From Elizabethkingia sp. YR214 (GTDB taxonomy: Bacteria; Bacteroidota; Bacteroidia; Flavobacteriales; Weeksellaceae): a stretch of DNA of 64,000 bases. The stretch spans positions 372,001-436,000 of the forward strand of contig NZ_QBUH01000003.1 of the NCBI RefSeq assembly GCF_003058195.1. Reading direction: 5' to 3'. Numbering within the stretch: the stretch's first letter is position 1; each line of letters begins with the position of its first letter. The position numbers were made by a program, and so were the translations under genes. Below, piece by piece: positions 43,820 through 52,972 of the stretch. The notes beneath the pieces were generated by a model that was not told the origin of the DNA, ran no database searches, and saw nothing but the letters and a program-made list of their open reading frames with translations.

Positions 43820-44209
43820 ATGAAAAATGTATTGAAGATTGTATTTGGTATGCTGCTCTTTGTCGCTTTTGCTGCATGCAGAGGAAATGAAGATAGTTTG
43901 CCGCCAAGTAATAAAATACAGGGGGAATGGATATTGCAGAATACAGTAGCCGGCAGAACGGTTACCTATAACTTCAGGGCTAGCGATGTAGTTGTTACAG
44001 AATCAGGTTCTGTAACAAGTTCAAATACCTATTCGTATTCTGTAGTCTATGAAAACTATAAAGACCCTAAAAGCCAGGATCAGAAACAAGATGTTGTGTA
44101 TATTGGAGGAAATAAATTTGTATTGACCTTTGAAGGGTCAGGCCGGATGATACTAACTAATCCTAATTCAACACCGATAGTGAAGCTGGAATTTGAAAGA
44201 CGAAGATAA
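43820..44209 (+). CDS. Small lipoprotein with lipocalin-like fold
   Basis: 129 residues. The lipobox AFAAC ends at C20. The mature part begins near IQGEWILQNTVAGRTVTYNF and continues as alternating beta strands to IVKLEFERRR, the pattern of small lipocalin-like (DUF4923/5004-type) lipoproteins in Bacteroidota. The exact family was not tested. No catalytic residues are visible. A weak -7 match TATATTTA lies at 43796-43803. Envelope location is expected. Confidence 0.65.
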   Translation: MKNVLKIVFGMLLFVAFAACRGNEDSLPPSNKIQGEWILQNTVAGRTVTYNFRASDVVVTESGSVTSSNTYSYSVVYENYKDPKSQDQKQDVVYIGGNKFVLTFEGSGRMILTNPNSTPIVKLEFERRR

Positions 44210-44235
44210 CCTGGTTATAACAATAGAAAATAAAA

Positions 44236-44266
44236 AAAAGACAAATTACACAGGAATTTGTCTTTT
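44236..44266. terminator. Bidirectional terminator before xthA end
   Basis: AAAAGACAAATT and AATTTGTCTTTT form a perfect 12-pair stem around a seven-base loop. Confidence 0.85.
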
Positions 44267-44271
44267 TGCTT

Positions 44272-45036
44272 TTACAGATCTAACTCTACCATTACAGGGC
44301 AGTGATCGGAATGCATAGCCTCTGGTAGTATAATAGCTCTTTGGATTTTATCTTTCAGTGTATTGCTTACCATGTTGTAATCTAATCGCCAGCCTTTGTT
44401 GTTGGCTCTTGCATTAGCGCGATAGCTCCACCAGCTGTATTGTTGTGTTTCCGGATTTTTATAGCGGAAAGCATCGGTAAATTCTCCTTCGTCTAAGAAT
44501 TTGGACAGATACTCTCTTTCCATAGGTAAAAAGCCAGATACACTAGCTAAACGAATCGGATCGTGAATATCAATAGCTTCGTGACAGATATTGAAATCTC
44601 CACAAACAATAAGGTTAGGAATCGTTTTACGGAGTTCCTGCAGATAGTTTAAGAAGTCATAACAGAACTGCATTTTCAGGTCCAGTCGCGAAATGTTAGT
44701 TGCGGAAGGCACATAAACAGAGATTACCGAAAAATTATCGAAATCCAGCCTTATTACCCGGCCTTCGAAATCTATATAATCTATTCCTGTTCCGTATTCT
44801 ATATGATTAGGTTTGTGCTTTGTAGCGATACCTACGCCGCTGTAACCTTTTTTCTGTGCGGAATACCAGTAACTTTCATACTGAAGATCACTGAATGCTC
44901 CTATATTGATTTGTTCCGGTTGTGCCTTGCTTTCCTGGAAGCAAATAATATCAGGATTTGCAAAAGATAACCATGTAGTAAAGTCCTTTGCAAAAGCTGC
45001 ACGAATCCCGTTAACGTTATAGCTGATAATTTTCAT
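44272..45036 (-). CDS. xthA: Exodeoxyribonuclease III
   Basis: 254 residues of the ExoIII/AP endonuclease family. It cuts DNA at abasic sites and degrades 3' ends. Motifs in order: MKIISYNVNGIRAA, CFQESKAQ (metal Glu), YSGVGIATK, CGDFNICH (Asp/Asn), RLDYNMVS, and the catalytic SDHCPVMVEL at the end. It has its own -7 box and faces the lipocalin-like gene across a shared terminator. Confidence 0.95.
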   Translation of the reverse strand: MKIISYNVNGIRAAFAKDFTTWLSFANPDIICFQESKAQPEQINIGAFSDLQYESYWYSAQKKGYSGVGIATKHKPNHIEYGTGIDYIDFEGRVIRLDFDNFSVISVYVPSATNISRLDLKMQFCYDFLNYLQELRKTIPNLIVCGDFNICHEAIDIHDPIRLASVSGFLPMEREYLSKFLDEGEFTDAFRYKNPETQQYSWWSYRANARANNKGWRLDYNMVSNTLKDKIQRAIILPEAMHSDHCPVMVELDL

Positions 45037-45065
45037 AAATTTAATTAGAGATTTGAGATCAGAAA

Positions 45066-45073
45066 CAAATGTA
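45066..45073 (-). promoter_or_regulatory. -7 promoter element for xthA
   Basis: TACATTTG on the minus strand, 29 bases before the start at 45036. Confidence 0.5.
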
Positions 45074-45140
45074 TCATTTAATTTACCTTTTACAGGTAAA
45101 TCAATTGTTATGTCTCTGAATTAATATTTTGTGCTTCGTA

Positions 45141-46130
45141 TCAGATTTCAACATTTTCAAACTGATTCTTAGCCTCGTTAATAAGTTCATTAAGTTCAAT
45201 CAGCGTCAAAGCCTGAAGGAATTTGGATTTTAATTCTTTGAAATGAGGTATTCCTTTGAAGTAGTTATTGTAATGCTGGCGCATCTCTACTAATCCGGGT
45301 CTTTCACCTTTCCACTCTACAGACCATTCTGCATGTTGTTGTACTGCAAGAAGTCTGTCTTTTACAGTTGGTTTAGGCAAGTTTTCCCCGGTTTGGAAGA
45401 AATGTTTAATCTCATTAAAGATCCAAGGATATCCGATAGCACCACGGCCGATCATAATACCGTCGCAGTTGTATTTCTGCTTATATTCTAAAGCTTTTTC
45501 CGGTGAATCGATATCTCCGTTTCCGAAAATTGGAATCTCGATATTCGGATTGTTTTTTATACGGGAAATATGGTTCCAGTCGGCTTCACCTTTATACATT
45601 TGTGCACGTGTTCTTGCGTGGATGGTTAGTGCTTTAATCCCGGTTTCCTGTAGCCTTTCAGCTACCTCATCAATATTAATAGATTCTGTATCCCAGCCTA
45701 GCCTTGTTTTCACGGTTACAGGTAGGTGAGTAGAATTTACAACGGCCTTGGTAAGACGTACCATCAGATCAATATCCTTCAACACTCCTGCACCTGCACC
45801 TTTGCACACCACTTTTTTTACCGGACAACCAAAGTTAATGTCTACAAGATCCGGTTCTACAGTTTCTACAATTCTGGCAGACATTGCCATTGCCTCTTCA
45901 TCTCCTCCAAATATCTGGATACCTACAGGCCTTTCGTAATCGAAAATATCTAATTTTTTTCGACTCTTTATTGCATCTCTGATCAATCCTTCGGAGGAAA
46001 TAAATTCAGAATACATAAGGTCCGCACCATGCATTTTGCAAAGTCTGCGGAAAGGGGGATCCGAAACATCTTCCATCGGAGCTAAAAGCAGCGGGAAGTC
46101 AGGAAGTTCTATGTTACCAATTTTTACCAT
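45141..46130 (-). CDS. dusB: tRNA-dihydrouridine synthase
   Basis: 329 residues from the ATG at 46130 (MVKIGNIELPDFPLLLAPMEDVSD). A longer frame to 46259 would start upstream of the -7 box at 46139 and inside the thyA leader, so it is rejected. The enzyme reduces uridines in the D-loop with FMN and NADPH. The catalytic Cys is in NFGCPVKKVVCKGAGAG. The FMN phosphate site GNGDIDSPEKA and GRGAIGYPWIF match DusB-type enzymes. The leader is about eight bases, so it may be translated almost leaderless. Confidence 0.93.
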   Translation of the reverse strand: MVKIGNIELPDFPLLLAPMEDVSDPPFRRLCKMHGADLMYSEFISSEGLIRDAIKSRKKLDIFDYERPVGIQIFGGDEEAMAMSARIVETVEPDLVDINFGCPVKKVVCKGAGAGVLKDIDLMVRLTKAVVNSTHLPVTVKTRLGWDTESINIDEVAERLQETGIKALTIHARTRAQMYKGEADWNHISRIKNNPNIEIPIFGNGDIDSPEKALEYKQKYNCDGIMIGRGAIGYPWIFNEIKHFFQTGENLPKPTVKDRLLAVQQHAEWSVEWKGERPGLVEMRQHYNNYFKGIPHFKELKSKFLQALTLIELNELINEAKNQFENVEI

Positions 46131-46138
46131 AAGTTGTG

Positions 46139-46146
46139 CAAAATTA
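46139..46146 (-). promoter_or_regulatory. -7 promoter element for dusB
   Basis: TAATTTTG on the minus strand, eight bases before the chosen ATG. Confidence 0.5.
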
Positions 46147-46222
46147 CGATTTTTAGATGAAATCAATAAATGAAACAGGTATAGTCGAAGACATAAATTT
46201 TTGAGATGTAGAGAGTAATTTC

Positions 46223-46230
46223 TATATTTG
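46223..46230 (+). promoter_or_regulatory. -7 promoter element for thyA
   Basis: TATATTTG. It overlaps the ATG at 46228, which rules that start out and supports the one at 46258. Confidence 0.6.
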
Positions 46231-46257
46231 TTGACAGTAATATTTACGCTACCCGAC

Positions 46258-47052
46258 ATGCAAAACTACCTTCATTTACTTCAAGATATTTTAGATAACG
46301 GATCAGATAAAACAGACAGAACAGGTACAGGAACCAGAAGTTTATTCGGGTATCAGTTGCGTTATGACCTGTCTAAAGGCTTTCCATTAGTAACTACTAA
46401 AAAGGTTCACCTTAAATCTATTGTCTATGAACTGCTTTGGTTTCTGAAGGGAGATACAAACATTAAATACCTTAAGGATAATGGTGTTTCCATATGGGAT
46501 GAATGGGCAGATGAGAACGGTGATCTGGGACCTGTATACGGTGCTCAGTGGAGAAGTTGGAGAGGAGCGGATAATAAAGTTGTAGATCAGATTTCTGAAG
46601 TAATCGATCAGATTAAAAAGAATCCTGATTCCCGAAGACTTATTGTTTCTGCATGGAACGTTGCTGAAATCCCAAATATGGCATTGGCACCTTGTCATGC
46701 AATGTTTCAGTTTTATGTAGCGGATGGAAAGCTGTCTTTGCAGCTATACCAGAGAAGTGCCGATGTTTTCCTGGGAGTTCCTTTTAACATTGCAAGTTAT
46801 GCCTTGTTATTAATGATGGTAGCGCAGGTTACAGGGCTTCAGGTTGGCGATTATGTACATAGCTTCGGAGATGTACACATTTATAATAACCACTTTGAAC
46901 AGGTAAACAGACAGCTGGCACGTGATCCGAGACCTTTACCGGTAATGAAGATAAATCCTGATGTAAAAGATATCTTCGATTTTAAATTTGAGGATTTCGA
47001 ATTACTGAATTATGATCCGCACCCAGGTATTAAAGCACCTGTTGCTATTTAA
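46258..47052 (+). CDS. thyA: Thymidylate synthase
   Basis: 264 residues from the ATG at 46258, the same length as E. coli ThyA. It methylates dUMP with methylenetetrahydrofolate. The catalytic Cys is C146 in [14 protein letters not shown], and the dUMP site [24 protein letters not shown] and the C-terminal PVAI follow the family. The frame can be extended to 46228, but the -7 box lies across that position. Strong terminator after the gene. Confidence 0.97.
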   Translation: MQNYLHLLQDILDNGSDKTDRTGTGTRSLFGYQLRYDLSKGFPLVTTKKVHLKSIVYELLWFLKGDTNIKYLKDNGVSIWDEWADENGDLGPVYGAQWRSWRGADNKVVDQISEVIDQIKKNPDSRRLIVSAWNVAEIPNMALAPCHAMFQFYVADGKLSLQLYQRSADVFLGVPFNIASYALLLMMVAQVTGLQVGDYVHSFGDVHIYNNHFEQVNRQLARDPRPLPVMKINPDVKDIFDFKFEDFELLNYDPHPGIKAPVAI

Positions 47053-47060
47053 AATAAATA

Positions 47061-47089
47061 AAAAAGTGAGACTGGTTCTCACTTTTTTT
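47061..47089 (+). terminator. Terminator after thyA
   Basis: AAAAAGTGAGA and TCTCACTTTTT pair around a five-base loop, then more T. Confidence 0.88.
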
Positions 47090-47153
47090 GTAACTTTTCC
47101 CTTTGTTTAAAGACAAATTCGCTAAAGTATACCCTTTGTAAATTCAATGTAAA

Positions 47154-49667
47154 ATGAAAAAGATCTTTATTGCAGCCCTGTTTTTAGGAACGCTTTTAAA
47201 TGCTAATATGACATTTGGCCAGACAGAAACATCCGGAAGAGATGGTGTTTATAGAGCTGCCCATACAAAAATGACAGAGCTGAAACATACTAAACTAAAA
47301 GTAAATTTCGACTATCAGAAAGAGCAAATGAATGGTGAAGAATGGCTTACAGCCTCACCATATTTTTATGCTACAGACTCTTTGGTTCTGAATGCTAAAG
47401 CTATGCTTATTCATGAAGTGGCTTTGGATAAAGGTGGTAGTAAAACTCCTCTGAAATTTGATTATAAAAACGATATCCTGAAAATTAATCTGGATAAAAC
47501 TTATAACAAAAATCAGGATTATACAGTATACATTAAATATACAGCCCGTCCTAGTGAAGTAAAGCAAAAAGGAAGTTCAGCAATTAGTGATGCCAAAGGT
47601 TTGTATTTTATCAACGCTCAGGGAAAAGAAGCGGATAAACCGACACAAATATGGACACAGGGAGAGACGGAATCTTCTTCCGCCTGGTTCCCAACGATAG
47701 ATAAGACCAACCAGAAAACAACTCAGGAAATCTATATGACGGTTCCGGATAAGTATGTTACATTATCCAACGGAATTCTGAAAGAATCCAAAAAAGAAGG
47801 AAACAACCTGCGTACCGATCATTGGGTAATGGAGAAAAGACATTCACCTTATTTATTCTTTATGGGTGTCGGAGATTATGCGGTTGTAAAAGATAAGTGG
47901 AGAAATATTCCGGTAGACTATTATATCGAGAAAGAATATGAACCATATGCTAAGCAAATCTATGGTAATACTCCAGAGATGATTGAGTTTTATTCCAAAT
48001 ATCTTAATTACGATTATCCATGGGCTAAATATGCTCAGATATCCGGACGCGACTATGTAAGTGGTGCTATGGAAAATACGACGGCTACTTTGCACGGAGA
48101 TGCTGTACAGCAAAAGCCGGGTCAATTAGCTGATGAAAATAGCTGGGAATCTACAATTGCTCACGAATTATTCCACCATTGGTTTGGGGATTTGGTAACC
48201 GCTGAAAGCTGGAGTAATCTTACTGTAAACGAATCTTTTGCCAACTATTCTGAATACCTGTGGTTCGAACATAAGTATGGTAAAGATTTGGCAGACTATC
48301 ATCTGATGAAGGATGTGGGGAATTACCTGCATAATCCAAATGATTATTCTAAGGATCTTGTACGTTTTAATTATGCTGATAAAGAAGATGTTTTCGATTT
48401 GGTAACTTATCAGAAAGGTGGCGGTATTCTTCATATGCTTCGCAATTATCTTGGTGACGATGCTTTCAGACAAGGTCTTACGGATTATTTGAAAACAAAT
48501 GAGTACGGAAATGGTGAAGCTCATCAATTGCGTCTTTCATTTGAAAAAGTGAGTGGAAAAGACCTTAACTGGTTCTTTAATCAGTGGTATTTCTCAAACG
48601 GTCATCCAAAATTATCTTATAACTACAACTATGAGCCTGTTAAAAAGCAGGTAACCGTTACAATCAATCAGTCACAATCACCTTTATTCCAATTCCCATT
48701 GGCTATAGATGTGTACGATAATGGTAAACCGGTACGTCAGAATGTATGGGTAGATGCCAAAGCAAATAATTCATTTACATTCCCTTCATCCAAAAGCCCT
48801 GATTTAGTAAATATAAATGCGGATGGTATTTTGTTATCTACAATTACAGAAACTAAAACACCAGAGCAATATTTGTTACAGTACCAGGGTTCTAAAGAAT
48901 TCTATGGCCGTTATAAAGCTGTTCAGGAGGCTGCTAAAAGTGCAGATAAGAACGATGCTGCTCTGAAAACATTATTGGCAGCACTAAAAGATCCTTTCTT
49001 CAGAGTAAGAATGAAAGCCCTAAACGGATTAGACTTGTCTAAACCTAATCAGGCAAAATTAGCGCTGGCTGAAGTAGAGAAATTAGCTTCGAATGATCCT
49101 AAGACATTGGTACAGGGAGAAGCAATTGCTGCATTGGCTAAAACAAAGGATAAAAAATATCAGTCCTTATACGAAAAAGGAATTACTGTAGTTTCAAATG
49201 CTGTAAGTGGAAATTCATTAGCTGCATTGGCAACTGTAGCACCAGATAAAATTGCAGCTTATGCAGATAAAATTGACTTGAATAATGCGAGTGAAGGTTT
49301 AATCTCTACATTGTTGCCTATTATTGTTAAAAATAAAATAACAAAACAAATGCCTGCAATTGCAGAGACGGCAGCATTTTATCCTTTCATAAAAATGCAG
49401 GATCCTGAAGAAGGTAAAGCTGCAGAAGATGCTTATAACTGGATTATGGGATCGGATAATACAGAAGCAACAAAACGTCTTACAAAAGTTTTAGGTTTAG
49501 CGAAAAGCCAGGTAGGAGAAAATCCACAGGCAAAGATGATGATTGTGAATATGCTGAAAGCCGGGCTTAATACAAAAATGGGAGTATTGAAAGCGGATCC
49601 GAAAAATGCAGAACTGCATAAACAAATCGAAATGATTAATAATGCTATAGAGACTTACAGTAAATAA
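47154..49667 (+). CDS. M1-family metallopeptidase, exported
   Basis: 837 residues with a signal peptide ending near TFGQ (residue 23). The M1 catalytic domain has the exopeptidase motif GAMEN (about 302) and HELFHHWFGDLV with zinc ligands H337, H341 and E360. A C-terminal HEAT-like helical part (about 560-837) resembles that of aminopeptidase N. It probably removes N-terminal residues from peptides in the periplasm or at the cell surface, supporting growth on protein. Transcribed alone. A promoter-like TACCCTTTG with one extra base lies upstream. Confidence 0.93.
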   Translation: MKKIFIAALFLGTLLNANMTFGQTETSGRDGVYRAAHTKMTELKHTKLKVNFDYQKEQMNGEEWLTASPYFYATDSLVLNAKAMLIHEVALDKGGSKTPLKFDYKNDILKINLDKTYNKNQDYTVYIKYTARPSEVKQKGSSAISDAKGLYFINAQGKEADKPTQIWTQGETESSSAWFPTIDKTNQKTTQEIYMTVPDKYVTLSNGILKESKKEGNNLRTDHWVMEKRHSPYLFFMGVGDYAVVKDKWRNIPVDYYIEKEYEPYAKQIYGNTPEMIEFYSKYLNYDYPWAKYAQISGRDYVSGAMENTTATLHGDAVQQKPGQLADENSWESTIAHELFHHWFGDLVTAESWSNLTVNESFANYSEYLWFEHKYGKDLADYHLMKDVGNYLHNPNDYSKDLVRFNYADKEDVFDLVTYQKGGGILHMLRNYLGDDAFRQGLTDYLKTNEYGNGEAHQLRLSFEKVSGKDLNWFFNQWYFSNGHPKLSYNYNYEPVKKQVTVTINQSQSPLFQFPLAIDVYDNGKPVRQNVWVDAKANNSFTFPSSKSPDLVNINADGILLSTITETKTPEQYLLQYQGSKEFYGRYKAVQEAAKSADKNDAALKTLLAALKDPFFRVRMKALNGLDLSKPNQAKLALAEVEKLASNDPKTLVQGEAIAALAKTKDKKYQSLYEKGITVVSNAVSGNSLAALATVAPDKIAAYADKIDLNNASEGLISTLLPIIVKNKITKQMPAIAETAAFYPFIKMQDPEEGKAAEDAYNWIMGSDNTEATKRLTKVLGLAKSQVGENPQAKMMIVNMLKAGLNTKMGVLKADPKNAELHKQIEMINNAIETYSK

Positions 49668-49685
49668 TTGCTGATTGTTTATCAT

Positions 49686-49719
49686 AAAAAGCTGCATCAA
49701 AATCTGATGCAGCTTTTTT
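49686..49719 (+). terminator. Terminator after the M1 peptidase gene
   Basis: AAAAAGCTGCATCA and TGATGCAGCTTTTT pair around a five-base loop, followed by T residues. Confidence 0.9.
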
Positions 49720-49768
49720 TATTTCTTAATATCCAGGTATTATCCTTTACAAGATTTCTTATTCTTAT

Positions 49769-50650
49769 TTATGTTCCAAAAGGTTTTTGATTGCTACAAG
49801 TGATATTGTCACCAGGCTTTACATCAAAATATTTACAGAAATATTGATAATATTCGTACCTGTATTGGGTTTTGGGTAATGTTTTTCCCTGTCCGCATTC
49901 GATGCCACCATTAATGATGTTAACAGTTGTTCCGAATCCGGAAACTCTTCCACTTTCAATATCTTTTTCTGTAGGTTTCCATTTGCCGGTCATTACATCG
50001 TGACAAGATGGTTTCGGAGCCTGGGCTGTCATCCAAAACCAGATTGCAGAAGCAAAAGACAGTACATTGTCTTGCGCTAAAAGTCCCGGATTTTTTAAGA
50101 GCACGTTTTTATCACCAAACCACGCTTCACTAAATTGTCCATAATTATAATTCCAGCTAAGCTGCTTAGGGCCACGACCATAATAGGCTTGCCCATCAGT
50201 TGGTGGATAAGCTGTTTTTGAGGTATCGGTATAATTGTTCCCGTTTCCTTTATTATTTTCCTCTATAAAATAAAGTCCCCATGCGAAATATCCGCCGGGA
50301 GCATCATTCCATCCGCCACTGGTTTCCTGTGCAATATTAGCCAGAAAAGCGGCTAGTTCTCTTTTTTGGTCTTCGGTAGAACCTTCGTTTAGAAAAGTAG
50401 GGAAATGTGTTGCGGCTTTTATAAAAGCCTGATAGGAATAGAAATCCTTATGCTTGCTATCTTTTCCCTGAATGTTATTTCTGTTAGGAAATAATTTATT
50501 CCATGTTTTGGCATCTATAAGCCGGGCAATACGCTGAGAAGAATTGTTATCCACAATATGTTGTAAGCTTTTACTTTGGGTTTTCTGGGCACAAGACTGT
50601 CCGGATAATAAAAAAACTAAAGATATGCTTGTAATAAATGAGAGTTTCAT
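49769..50650 (-). CDS. Glycoside hydrolase family 19 chitinase
   Basis: 293 residues with a signal peptide (about 1-21). The GH19 domain is recognisable by [13 protein letters not shown] with the catalytic acid E109, a second acidic pair E130-E131 in [23 protein letters not shown] and [12 protein letters not shown]19 enzymes cut chitin or related glucosamine polymers by inversion. An envelope-attached form is possible, as Cys20 precedes the cleavage site, but the lipobox is weak. It starts one base after DUF2461 stops, so both come from one transcript. Confidence 0.9.
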   Translation of the reverse strand: MKLSFITSISLVFLLSGQSCAQKTQSKSLQHIVDNNSSQRIARLIDAKTWNKLFPNRNNIQGKDSKHKDFYSYQAFIKAATHFPTFLNEGSTEDQKRELAAFLANIAQETSGGWNDAPGGYFAWGLYFIEENNKGNGNNYTDTSKTAYPPTDGQAYYGRGPKQLSWNYNYGQFSEAWFGDKNVLLKNPGLLAQDNVLSFASAIWFWMTAQAPKPSCHDVMTGKWKPTEKDIESGRVSGFGTTVNIINGGIECGQGKTLPKTQYRYEYYQYFCKYFDVKPGDNITCSNQKPFGT

Positions 50651-50651
50651 A

Positions 50652-51317
50652 TTAATTGTATTCTGTACTTTCCTTTACAAACTGGTTGAAAGGCAAAGCG
50701 ATTTTGAACAGTTTACCAATTTCCTGTACAAATTTTGGAGAAGTAATTTCGGTATCTTCAAAAGAGTGGATAAGGATCATTTCTTTGTGCTTAAGATATT
50801 CAGCCATGGGGTCGTCTTTTTCAAATCCCTGCGGAATTTTTTTTAGTTTTTCACCTTCGATTTTAAAACTTTTTTTGAATACCGGTTTTTCTATAATACT
50901 CAGAAATTCTTCTTTATTATAACTGATTTCTTTTCGGAATTTTTTCAAAACATCAGAATTGGGCTGGTAGAGTCCGGCAGCAATAAAAGATTTACCAGAC
51001 TCAAAATGCATATAGTATCCCGCTTCACCAATTCCTTTGCTCTGCCCCATAAAAAATGAAGCCCCGAAATTTGTTTTATAGGGTGTTTTATCTTTTGAAA
51101 ACCGGGTATCTCTGTAGATGCGGAAAACACATTTTTTTGGATCTAGTCTTTCCATTTCCGGCTCTGTTTTTGCCAGTTCAGAGATTACCTGCTCAACAAG
51201 ACTTATAAAATATTCATGTGCTTGCTGATACTGTGGTTTGTTTTCTGTAAACCATTCGCGGTTATTATTCTGAGAAAGCTGCTTCAGGAAATTTAATATG
51301 TAAGCTGTGTTTTCCAT
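50652..51317 (-). CDS. DUF2461 family protein
   Basis: 221 residues. The DUF2461 (TIGR02453) pattern is clear: [16 protein letters not shown] near residue 17, [24 protein letters not shown] around 65-88, then a conserved [17 protein letters not shown]. No biochemical role is firmly known for the family. It has no signal peptide, so it is cytosolic. It is translationally close to the chitinase gene (TAATATG junction). A functional link is possible but unproved. Confidence 0.9.
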   Translation of the reverse strand: MENTAYILNFLKQLSQNNNREWFTENKPQYQQAHEYFISLVEQVISELAKTEPEMERLDPKKCVFRIYRDTRFSKDKTPYKTNFGASFFMGQSKGIGEAGYYMHFESGKSFIAAGLYQPNSDVLKKFRKEISYNKEEFLSIIEKPVFKKSFKIEGEKLKKIPQGFEKDDPMAEYLKHKEMILIHSFEDTEITSPKFVQEIGKLFKIALPFNQFVKESTEYN

Positions 51318-51337
51318 ATTTGAGTGATTGTTTATAT

Positions 51338-51345
51338 CAAAATTA
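51338..51345 (-). promoter_or_regulatory. -7 promoter element for the DUF2461-chitinase operon
   Basis: TAATTTTG on the minus strand, 20 bases before the start at 51317. A palindrome AACTAA-AAG-TTAGTT (51345-51359) adjoins it. Confidence 0.5.
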
Positions 51346-51472
51346 ACTAAAAGTTAGTTGTAAATAGTCTTTGATCTGTACTAATTTTGTGTTAAATCCG
51401 ATAGATAAAGATTATAAATATTAGCTATAGATGAAATGATCTCTATCATCTGAAATTCTGTAAATAAATGCG

Positions 51473-51480
51473 TAAATTTG
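51473..51480 (+). promoter_or_regulatory. -7 promoter element for the mrp-nfu operon
   Basis: TAAATTTG, 19 bases before the mrp ATG. Confidence 0.55.
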
Positions 51481-51499
51481 TAATTTATTTAGAATAATT

Positions 51500-52603
51500 A
51501 TGATTAAAAAGGAAGCTGTTCAGGATTTCTTAAAAGAAGTTGAGGTAGACGATCTTGTGAAGAATATCCAGATAATGGGTGACAGTGTTTTTATAGATAT
51601 GGTAGCTCATTCTCCGGCAATGCATGAAAAGAAAAAACTGGAGGTTGCAATGAAGCAGGCTTTTACAAGCCATTTTGGAGAAAATATAGTTTTAAAACTG
51701 AAAATTGAATCTCCGGAAGCTAGTGAGGTACAACAAAATCAGATAAAAGGAAAACAAATTCCGGGAATTAAAAATATTATTGCTATTGCATCTGGTAAAG
51801 GTGGAGTAGGAAAATCTACTGTAGCTGCGAATATGGCAGTAACTTTAGCAAAAATGGGATTTTCGGTAGGTTTATTAGATGCTGATATCTATGGGCCATC
51901 TGTTCCAACGATGTTTGATACTGTAGGTGCAAAACCTGTTTCTGTTGAAGAAAATGGTAGAAACCTGATGAAGCCAATTGAGAGCTATGGTGTAAAACTT
52001 TTATCAATAGGATATTTCTCAGGAGCTAATCAGGCTGTAGTTTGGAGAGGTCCAATGGCTTCAAAAGCACTTAACCAAATGTTGCGCGATGCTGCATGGG
52101 GAGAGCTGGATTTCTTGTTATTAGACCTTCCTCCGGGAACTGGAGATATCCATCTTTCAATTATCCAGGAAGTGCCGGTAACAGGAGCTGTAATAGTAAG
52201 TACACCTCAGCATGTTGCACTTGCAGATGTTAGAAAAGGAATCGGAATGTTCCAAATGGACAGCATTAATATTCCGGTGCTTGGATTAATAGAAAATATG
52301 GCGTATTTTACACCCGAAGAATTACCAGAAAATAAATACTATATTTTCGGAAAAGAAGGTGCTAAAAACTTAGCCGAAGATCTTGGAATTCCGGTATTAG
52401 GAGAAATTCCGTTGATCCAGAGTATCCGTGAAGCTGGTGATGTAGGCCGTCCGGTAGCATTACAGGAAAATACCGGAATAGCTGATATTTATACCAAAAC
52501 GGCTCAGAATATGATTGAGAGCCTTGTAGAAAGAAATGAAAATCTTCCGCCAACGGAAGCAGTAAAAATAACAACAATGGCGGGTTGCTCGCCCAAAAAA
52601 TAA
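51500..52603 (+). CDS. mrp: Mrp/ApbC-family P-loop ATPase, iron-sulfur carrier type
   Basis: 367 residues. An N-terminal MIP18/DUF59-like part (about 1-80) precedes a deviant Walker A, SGKGGVGKS (about 100), and LLDADIYGPS, LDLPPGTGD. Such proteins carry iron-sulfur clusters to targets. The C-terminal CPxC cluster site of Mrp/NBP35 is absent: the segment reads NMAYFTPEELPENKYYIFG, and the only Cys in the protein is C364 near the end (AGCSPKK). The downstream nfu gene, nine bases away, supports an iron-sulfur role. Confidence 0.92.
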   Translation: MIKKEAVQDFLKEVEVDDLVKNIQIMGDSVFIDMVAHSPAMHEKKKLEVAMKQAFTSHFGENIVLKLKIESPEASEVQQNQIKGKQIPGIKNIIAIASGKGGVGKSTVAANMAVTLAKMGFSVGLLDADIYGPSVPTMFDTVGAKPVSVEENGRNLMKPIESYGVKLLSIGYFSGANQAVVWRGPMASKALNQMLRDAAWGELDFLLLDLPPGTGDIHLSIIQEVPVTGAVIVSTPQHVALADVRKGIGMFQMDSINIPVLGLIENMAYFTPEELPENKYYIFGKEGAKNLAEDLGIPVLGEIPLIQSIREAGDVGRPVALQENTGIADIYTKTAQNMIESLVERNENLPPTEAVKITTMAGCSPKK

Positions 52604-52611
52604 GTTGAAAT

Positions 52612-52857
52612 ATGAGTGAGACTAAACACATCGAGACGGTAACAAAAGTAATGGAAGCCTTAGAAGAAATTCGCCCGTTTTTAAATAAAGATGGTGGTGA
52701 TATTGAATTGATTGATGTAAAGGAGAATACTGTAATAGTACGTCTGCTAGGTAATTGCTCATCATGTCATATCAATACTTCAACACTGAAACTGGGTGTA
52801 GAGAATACTATTAAACAACACGTTCCTGAAATTGTTGAAGTTATTAATATAGATTAA
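52612..52857 (+). CDS. NifU C-terminal (Nfu) domain protein
   Basis: 81 residues, a stand-alone Nfu domain. LNKDGGDIELIDV and the cluster-binding LGNCSSCHIN (CxxC) are typical. Nfu proteins carry and transfer iron-sulfur clusters. It lacks an N-terminal scaffold domain. It follows mrp at nine bases, so the ATPase (without its own CxxC) and the Nfu domain (with one) may work as a pair. Ends before a terminator. Confidence 0.93.
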   Translation: MSETKHIETVTKVMEALEEIRPFLNKDGGDIELIDVKENTVIVRLLGNCSSCHINTSTLKLGVENTIKQHVPEIVEVINID

Positions 52858-52881
52858 TATATTATCAGAATAAATTTTTTT

Positions 52882-52908
52882 AAAACCTCCCAAACGGGAG
52901 GTTTTTTT
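52882..52908 (+). terminator. Terminator of mrp-nfu
   Basis: AAAACCTCCC and GGGAGGTTTT pair around AAAC and are followed by T. Confidence 0.88.
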
Positions 52909-52924
52909 CATGAGTCTTATCATG

Positions 52925-52955
52925 TTGCTAATTAGAATAATTAAAAATAACTTTG
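52925..52955 (+). promoter_or_regulatory. Promoter of the siderophore-receptor gene
   Basis: TTG (52925-52927), a 20-base spacer and TAACTTTG (52948-52955). An 8-base palindrome CTAATTAG (52928-52935) lies in the spacer and could hold a repressor. Confidence 0.6.
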
Positions 52956-52972
52956 CAGCAAATTAACACTAT

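Noticed and set aside
46228-46257. Ten-residue extension of thyA
   Set aside because: Its ATG lies on the -7 box; the ATG at 46258 gives the E. coli length and C146.
46131-46259. N-terminal extension of dusB
   Set aside because: It starts upstream of the -7 box and overlaps the thyA leader; family resemblance begins at the ATG at 46130.
48168-48527. 119-codon frame opposite the M1 peptidase gene
   Set aside because: Lies wholly within the catalytic domain region of the real gene on the other strand.
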